Of a stretch of DNA of 25,272 nt, positions 20,527 through 25,272 are shown in pieces. Source of the stretch: a virus; IMG/VR virus record IMGVR_UViG_3300020445_000066, positions 1 to 25,272 of that record; one strand, 5' to 3'. The position numbers were made by a program, and so were the translations under genes. Each line of letters starts with the position of its first letter. Position 1 is the first letter of the stretch. Below the pieces are notes generated by a model, which searched no databases, was not told the origin of the DNA, and worked only from the letters and a program-made list of their open reading frames with translations.

Positions 20527-23325
20527 TTAAGATACTACTTCTGAGAAACTAGCACCAGTTCTAGTAGCAGTAAACTGGAGTGTAATGAAGTTGATCGACC
20601 TTGTTGGTTTTACAAAGATTTCAGCGAAGAATTCACCACGATCAATAGCATCAGGTGGGTTGTTGGTAGAATCACAAACAACTAAGAAGTCAACAACACC
20701 TCTTCTTGCCTGTACACCACGAAGATAAGGATTAACAATATTCTTAAATCCTTGACGAGTAAACTCATCGTTCATCTCGAATAATTGACCCTTAGCAGCA
20801 ACCGAGATTGCTCTCTCAATTACAAGGAACAAACGACGAACGTTGATTCTATCAAATGCACTTGCTATTCCTTGTGCAGTCTTATCTCCGTAAAGGATGA
20901 TACCTTGTCCAGGGAAAGAACATATTGGGTTGATTCTTGCAGAGTATAAGCGATCTCTATGATCCTTAAGTGGTGAGTATGCTAGTTTAATAGCGTTCCT
21001 CAACTGTCCTCTGTTAAATCCAGCAGGTGAGAACCAAGGCTCTTGGTTAAGAGCAGTGCTCAATGTTAGACCTGCAACGTCAGAGTTACATGCTAACCAT
21101 CTGTATTTATCATTGTACTTGTCATAAATGTACTTATAGTTATTATCAAACACACCGTATGATGTGGAAGATAATGCATTAAAGAACTCAATGACTCTAT
21201 CTACAATAGTATTAACTGAAGGAACTCCGATCACCCTATCTCTTGGAGGTGATATGAATGCCATGCAATCCTTACGAGTAGCAGCAAGATCAAGCATCTT
21301 CTGTGCCTTTGCTGTACTATCTGTTAGGTTACTCATTGCTGGACCTTGGAGAATGTAATCAATCTCTTCTGTCTCTGCGTCAGAGTATAGGTCGTAAGAA
21401 TCGAATAACTTGTCCTTCTCTAGTGTGTATCCATCTACACCACCACGAAGACTGTACTTCACTGTGGAAGAATTCTTAGTGTATAGTAGAGGAATTGCCT
21501 GAGCGTTAGTACCAGTTGGGTCATCCTGTGACAGGATAGCGTAAGTGTTCTTAAATAAATCGAACTTACGGTTAATTACGGTACTACCAATATCACCTGT
21601 AGCATTACTGTCAATATCAAAGACTGTATTTGCTTCGTGTGATCCCCACCAAATATATGTGGAGTTCTGCTTGATAACATCCTTATAATAGATGTTAGCA
21701 CCTTGAGGTGACTTAACGTCAGGTGACTTAGATACATCTAAGAATTTCTCAAGAATAGATCCAGGAACACCAGTGATACCACCGTCACCATCGATGACTA
21801 GGATATGCATTAGGTCTCTGAAACCACCACGGTCTGTTGCGTACTGTGAAGTACCAGGTCTAGGAGCAATTGCTCCCCATTTCTGGTTAGGACCATAGTA
21901 ACGAGAAGTGTACTCTGCCTCGATACCTGTAACTGTTACGTTATCACCTTGGTTCTCTCCAGAAGTAACTGTAGAAGAATCTTTAATAACTTGGTTTGCT
22001 GCGAAGTCTGTAGAACCTTCGTTGTGTGCAACAACCAAACGACGTTTGATCTTCTCTACAACTGCAGTGTCACCTGTAGCAGATCCAGGAGCGTTAGAGT
22101 TGTTTGCTAGTTCTGTGAATGCATCACCAACTTCTAGGTAATCAGAACCAGTATCATCAACTGATAACTCAATAGTACGAGAAGCAGCATCATAAGCAAT
22201 GATACGTCCTGTAACGTTACCTGATACAGCAGTGTAGAAGTTATCTGCTTCGAATCCACCAACGAGGTTAGAACCTGCTTCGAAGGTTACGATCAAAGAG
22301 TAACTATAAACTTTAGAATATGTATTAGTAGCACTTACGCTAACACCTGATCCAGCAGTGAATTTCCACTCATTACCTGCACTAGGTGATGATAACCAAA
22401 GAACTTGGTCAGGACCAGCGTCTGTAGCAACAACACGGATTGAGTTACCGTACTGACCTGGAGTTCTTGCTGCCCATTTCCAGTTATTTGCTGCCTCTTC
22501 CGTAACAGCTTCGTAAGTATCAATGTTCTTAATGATAGGTGGCGTAACACCTGTGGAAGTTTCTTCGTTAATTGTTGTCTTGTTTGCTGTAACTGTCTGA
22601 AGTGTTACCGCACTTCCGTCTGTATGAGCAGCAGCAGTTGTTCCAAGAGCACCACGAGTAACAGTTAAGTTGTTTGTGGAGATTGCAGTGACCTGAAGTA
22701 TCTCAGAGTCTATTAAGATGTAACTGTTATTCTGTACACCCAAAGTAGCAGCAGAAGTAACTGTTAAAGTTGTATCAGCATCACTATAAGTACCACCTTC
22801 GTTAACAGTAGAAGCAGTACCTGCAGGTTCTATCAATGTAATCTGAGAAGATGCAGCGTGAGATACAGCAGATGTACTCCATGCTCCACGAGTAACAGTA
22901 ATGTCTAGACCAGAGATAGCAGTGACCTTAAGGATTTCAGCATCCACTTTGATGTAGTCATTAACATCAAATCCAGTTGCAGAAGTAACTGTCAGAGTTG
23001 TATCTGTAGCACTGAATGTTGTCTGTGTAATCTGTGTAGAATCAATAGAGTTCTTTAGAGAAGCATTGTCTGCACGAACTACTTTAACAGAACCACCATA
23101 AAGGAGGAATTGAGCGATACTAAACCAATACTCGTAGTTAAAGTCATTTGGTTTACCGAATGTAGCGATTAGTTCTCGTTCGCTAGAAATAGTTTGGACC
23201 TCTTCTACTGGTCCTTTCTCAAATGCACCTGCAATAGCAGCTACATTATCCACCGTTGCATTGGTGGTATGAGACAGATCTCTTTCTAGTACGACAACAC
23301 CTGGTGATGCTTGTGTGGATGCCAT
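20527..23325 (-). CDS. 18: Contractile tail sheath protein gp18 with inserted repeat domain
   Basis: The subunit of the contractile sheath. At 932 aa it is much longer than T4 gp18 (659). Conserved ends are MASTQASPGVVVLERD and the C-terminal 'QGFKNIVNPYLRGVQARRGVVDFLV' to 'SINFITLQFTATRTG', the core forming the handshake contacts between sheath rings. Between about residues 100 and 245 lie two tandem copies of a 62-residue beta-rich repeat (TLTVTSATGF, DAEILKVTAI, LTVTRG), followed by more inserted beta-rich sequence to about 470, probably outer protrusion domains. AAGGAG is close to the ATG and a late-promoter-like element lies 41 bases upstream. Confidence 0.96.
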   Translation of the reverse strand: MASTQASPGVVVLERDLSHTTNATVDNVAAIAGAFEKGPVEEVQTISSERELIATFGKPNDFNYEYWFSIAQFLLYGGSVKVVRADNASLKNSIDSTQITQTTFSATDTTLTVTSATGFDVNDYIKVDAEILKVTAISGLDITVTRGAWSTSAVSHAASSQITLIEPAGTASTVNEGGTYSDADTTLTVTSAATLGVQNNSYILIDSEILQVTAISTNNLTVTRGALGTTAAAHTDGSAVTLQTVTANKTTINEETSTGVTPPIIKNIDTYEAVTEEAANNWKWAARTPGQYGNSIRVVATDAGPDQVLWLSSPSAGNEWKFTAGSGVSVSATNTYSKVYSYSLIVTFEAGSNLVGGFEADNFYTAVSGNVTGRIIAYDAASRTIELSVDDTGSDYLEVGDAFTELANNSNAPGSATGDTAVVEKIKRRLVVAHNEGSTDFAANQVIKDSSTVTSGENQGDNVTVTGIEAEYTSRYYGPNQKWGAIAPRPGTSQYATDRGGFRDLMHILVIDGDGGITGVPGSILEKFLDVSKSPDVKSPQGANIYYKDVIKQNSTYIWWGSHEANTVFDIDSNATGDIGSTVINRKFDLFKNTYAILSQDDPTGTNAQAIPLLYTKNSSTVKYSLRGGVDGYTLEKDKLFDSYDLYSDAETEEIDYILQGPAMSNLTDSTAKAQKMLDLAATRKDCMAFISPPRDRVIGVPSVNTIVDRVIEFFNALSSTSYGVFDNNYKYIYDKYNDKYRWLACNSDVAGLTLSTALNQEPWFSPAGFNRGQLRNAIKLAYSPLKDHRDRLYSARINPICSFPGQGIILYGDKTAQGIASAFDRINVRRLFLVIERAISVAAKGQLFEMNDEFTRQGFKNIVNPYLRGVQARRGVVDFLVVCDSTNNPPDAIDRGEFFAEIFVKPTRSINFITLQFTATRTGASFSEVVS
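22597..22785 (-). repeat. Sheath repeat copy 2
   Basis: Encodes gp18 residues about 181-243, with DTTLTVTSAATLG, SEILQVTAI and LTVTRGALGTTAAAH. It aligns with copy 1 over its whole length; at DNA level the stretch around 22750-22775 is nearly identical to that around 22979-23004. Confidence 0.8.
22831..23016 (-). repeat. Sheath repeat copy 1
   Basis: Encodes gp18 residues about 104-165, with DTTLTVTSATGFD, AEILKVTAI and LDITVTRGAW. Such repeats (TLTVTSATGF ... EILKVT ... LTVTRG) are known from structural proteins of several phages and look like small beta-domains. Confidence 0.8.
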
Positions 23326-23365
23326 CTTTAATATCTCCTTGTGGTCATTACTTGGATGCTCTAAT

Positions 23366-23374
23366 TATTTATTA
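23366..23374 (-). promoter_or_regulatory. Late-promoter-like element before gp18
   Basis: Minus-strand TAATAAATA, 41 bases before the gp18 ATG, same sequence as the element after gp23. A weak hairpin (TTTCC / GGAAA) lies just upstream of it and might end the preceding transcript. Confidence 0.6.
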
Positions 23375-23409
23375 AAAGGTACTTTTCCACTGGGGAAACT
23401 TAGCGGAAA

Positions 23410-23649
23410 CTACCAGTCAGGATATAATTCTTCTCTCTCAGGTAACTTCCTATTCCTCATAATCCTAGCAACAGTACAAGGTTTGCACTCATACGAAAAA
23501 GCAGAGGGTATTGCACCTCTGTCTTTACGAGTCATATAAAAATCTTCTAATAAATTCTTTTCTTGTCCACAAGTTTTACATTTTCTCTCTTTAAATAATA
23601 GATGCTCTAATTCTATCTGACGAGAGATATCAGTGAACGCTTCCATCAT
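23410..23649 (-). CDS. Small zinc-finger-like protein (79 aa)
   Basis: Two CxxC pairs, CKTCG (24-28) and CKPC (55-58), separated by about 28 residues, form a likely zinc ribbon: 'ERKCKTCGQEKNLLEDFYMTRKDRG' and 'YECKPCTVARIMRNRK'. The pattern resembles the N-terminal zinc-binding half of phage HNH/endonuclease-VII-like proteins, but no HNH catalytic part is present, so it is either a truncated relative or a stand-alone nucleic-acid-binding protein. The start (23649, or the next codon at 23646) lies inside the end of pyrE. Confidence 0.75.
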   Translation of the reverse strand: MMEAFTDISRQIELEHLLFKERKCKTCGQEKNLLEDFYMTRKDRGAIPSAFSYECKPCTVARIMRNRKLPEREELYPDW

Positions 23650-24178
23650 CTAAATCATCCACTGTGACAAGAGAACGTAGTTTTATACCATTCTCTTTAA
23701 ATAATTCTTCGGCACCTTCCTTACGATCTACTATAGTGACGACACAATCAACCTTATAACCAGTATCACGCAGTACATTGACTGCTTTCATTGCTGAACC
23801 ACCTGTTGTAGTAACATCTTCCAACACTGCTACCCTAGATCCTGATGGTGGTAACGGTCCTTCTATCTGTGATGCAGTTCCATGACCCTTAGGTTCCTTT
23901 CTAATGATAAGACCAGACTCCAACCTCTTATTCCATAGGTTTGACTGTATTATTACACCAGATACTAATGGATCAGCACCCAACGTAAGACCTGCTACTG
24001 CATCAACATTGTCATCTATGTGATCTAACATCATCATTGATACTAAATCCAAACCTTTTGGCATCAATGTGACAGGTTTGCAGTTGACATAGTGTTCAGA
24101 CTCACTACCAGATGAAAGAGTAAACTTACCTTTACGGTATGAATACTTTTGTAACATCTCAATTAAATCTTTCTTCAT
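23630..24178 (-). CDS. pyrE: Orotate phosphoribosyltransferase
   Basis: Converts orotate and phosphoribosyl pyrophosphate to orotidine 5'-phosphate, the fifth step of de novo pyrimidine synthesis. In a 182-residue form (start at MKKDLIEML) the active-site loop IRKEPKGHG (about 92-100) and the PRPP-binding motif VLEDVTTTGGS (118-128) are complete, as are FTLSSG and LTLGADPL near the N-terminus. Bacterial PyrE is around 200-215 aa, so the phage form is compact but has all motifs. The ATG at 24178 overlaps the gp17 stop as ATGA; an ATG at 24193 would add five residues. No other pyrimidine gene is in the window. It probably supports nucleotide supply for phage DNA. Confidence 0.93.
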   Translation of the reverse strand: MKKDLIEMLQKYSYRKGKFTLSSGSESEHYVNCKPVTLMPKGLDLVSMMMLDHIDDNVDAVAGLTLGADPLVSGVIIQSNLWNKRLESGLIIRKEPKGHGTASQIEGPLPPSGSRVAVLEDVTTTGGSAMKAVNVLRDTGYKVDCVVTIVDRKEGAEELFKENGIKLRSLVTVDDLDDGSVH

Positions 24179-25272
24179 GATAAGTATTCCCACATATAAG
24201 AACGGTTTCCATATTCATCCATTGTACCACCTTGGTTGTCTGTTTGCCAAACTTCACCATCTATTACTTCAGTTTCACCACCTAGACCGTCATCAACGAA
24301 TCCAAAGGGTGCCATATCCTGTTCTATACCTTCTCTTTGCTCTTTATACATTCTTGCTCTTACATCGGAGTCGTGAAGTTCTTTAAAATAGTCGGAAGTT
24401 GCCAACCAACTAAAGATAACCAAGCACATAGCAAGATCATCATTACAACCGTCCTCTGCTTCCCATGCTTGTCCTTTTTGGATGAAGGTTGTAAGTTCTG
24501 ATATGATTTCATAGTCATTTAATAATAATTTATCGTCTTCTAACAACTGTTTGAGGTTAGAACACCCTGTTTTCTTGACAGTAGTGGACATTTTGACTCC
24601 CAACTGTACTTTAGTACCAGAGAATCCTTGTCCTATCACCTGTCCTGCCCTACCACGCATGGCAGACATCAATAAATTGTCATATTCTAAGTCAAATTGT
24701 AGAATATCACCTATCTGTGCACCAATATCATTGATTTCTACCAGAATATACGCATGATTGTATGCACATGCCACATCATGTATGATATTTGGGAACAATA
24801 ATGGTTTAATTTCGTTATTTCTATACTTTGCTACCAACTGATAGGGTATTGTGGTCGTATCTATGACCGTAAATGCACTATAATCCTTAGTTACACCCCT
24901 TGCAACGTCAACAGTGATAGTATATTGGTGTTCTGGCTCTGGTTTTATGTAAACATCCAGTCCTTTATTGCTAGTAATAGGATCTTCATACGTCATAGTC
25001 CTCAACTTAGATGCTGAGATCAATGTATCAACAGATCCTAGGAACTCACACTCAAACTCAACTCGAAATTGTTCTTCCGAAGTGTTGGCTATGGTCTGTT
25101 CTTTCCAGTCAGCATCCCTACCAGGTACCTGTGACCAATGAACTTCCGTTGTTGTGTATTCGTTCTTACCTCTCTCTGCATCATGCCAGAGTTTGTAGAA
25201 CATATTCATCCCGTGAGGGGTAGATATGATAATAACTTTAGTTGACTTACCAGAAGATATAGTAGGATAGAC
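24175..25272 (-). CDS. 17: Terminase large subunit gp17 (partial, N-terminus outside window)
   Basis: The packaging motor ATPase and nuclease. The frame is open to the last base, so about 365 C-terminal residues are visible of some 600 (T4: 610); the Walker motifs lie outside. The visible start region 'STPHGMNMFYKLW' corresponds to T4 'TTPNGLNHFYDIW'. Nuclease-domain acids are recognisable: Asp in TITVDVARG, Glu in ILVEIND, and Asp in NDDLAMCLVIFSWLA. 'CSNLKQLLEDDKLLLND' matches T4 'CSTLKDLIEKDKLIIHH'. The stop overlaps pyrE. An ATG at 25209 is internal, not the true start. Confidence 0.96.
   Translation of the reverse strand, partial: VYPTISSGKSTKVIIISTPHGMNMFYKLWHDAERGKNEYTTTEVHWSQVPGRDADWKEQTIANTSEEQFRVEFECEFLGSVDTLISASKLRTMTYEDPITSNKGLDVYIKPEPEHQYTITVDVARGVTKDYSAFTVIDTTTIPYQLVAKYRNNEIKPLLFPNIIHDVACAYNHAYILVEINDIGAQIGDILQFDLEYDNLLMSAMRGRAGQVIGQGFSGTKVQLGVKMSTTVKKTGCSNLKQLLEDDKLLLNDYEIISELTTFIQKGQAWEAEDGCNDDLAMCLVIFSWLATSDYFKELHDSDVRARMYKEQREGIEQDMAPFGFVDDGLGGETEVIDGEVWQTDNQGGTMDEYGNRSYMWEYLS

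Noticed and set aside
22597-23016. Frameshift or misassembly as cause of the long gp18
   Set aside because: The frame is continuous and both ends match gp18; the extra length is in-frame, repeat-rich beta sequence.
24179-24193. Five-residue N-terminal extension of PyrE
   Set aside because: The ATG at 24178 gives the ATGA overlap seen throughout the operons, so the longer start is less likely.
1-25272. CRISPR array, tRNA genes, insertion sequences, integrase or attachment sites
   Set aside because: No spaced direct repeats, cloverleaf-like sequence, transposase or recombinase was seen; gaps are too short for most of these.

Overview
This window is a piece of a T4-like myovirus genome, most likely a marine phage of picocyanobacteria (Kyanoviridae-type). 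I read 29 genes (one of them doubtful), all on the minus strand, plus a pair of genes cut by the window edges (included in that count). The DNA is AT-rich by eye. The evidence for a T4-type phage is an almost unbroken core: gp44, gp45, gp46, gp47, gp55, UvsW, UvsY, gp3, gp23, gp22, gp21, gp67, gp20, gp19, gp18 and gp17, in the order typical of marine T4-like phages. The marine cyanophage setting is an inference from this order, from the cobS/cobT-type pair, the 2OG-Fe(II) oxygenase and a DUF3110-like small protein. No photosynthesis gene lies in this window, so a SAR11 or other marine host is not excluded.

Layout in transcription direction (right to left). 25272-23410: terminase large subunit gp17 (5' end outside), a complete-looking orotate phosphoribosyltransferase (pyrE) and a small zinc-binding protein. 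23325-14746: the tail and head module, gp18 sheath, gp19 tube, gp20 portal, gp67 core, gp21 protease, gp22 scaffold and gp23 major capsid protein, with AT-rich late-promoter-like elements (TATAAATA and close variants) in several gaps, and closed by a strong intrinsic terminator. 14655-12732: a late promoter, a 54-residue protein, three small membrane proteins, a soluble protein and gp3. 12735-6521: recombination and late transcription genes, UvsY, UvsW, an Sm-like small protein, the late sigma factor gp55 (with its own sigma70-type promoter), gp47 and gp46 with conserved small genes lodged between and after them; this block ends at a hairpin terminator at about 6390. 6338-2925: the VWA metallopeptidase-like 'CobT' and the AAA+ 'CobS'. 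2974-1: 2OG-Fe(II) oxygenase, a DUF3310-like protein, sliding clamp gp45, an inserted DNA methyltransferase and the clamp loader gp44 (3' end outside).

How it fits together: gp45 (clamp) and gp44 (loader) serve replication and, with gp55, late transcription; gp46/47, UvsW and UvsY perform recombination-dependent replication and repair; the late promoters read by gp55-RNA polymerase drive the head-tail module. PyrE should boost pyrimidine nucleotide supply. Many neighbours overlap as ATGA or TGATG, which indicates translational coupling. The points most worth a second look are the AAA+/VWA-HExxH pair, the methyltransferase inserted between clamp and clamp loader, the tandem repeat domain inside the tail sheath, and the pyrE beside the terminase.
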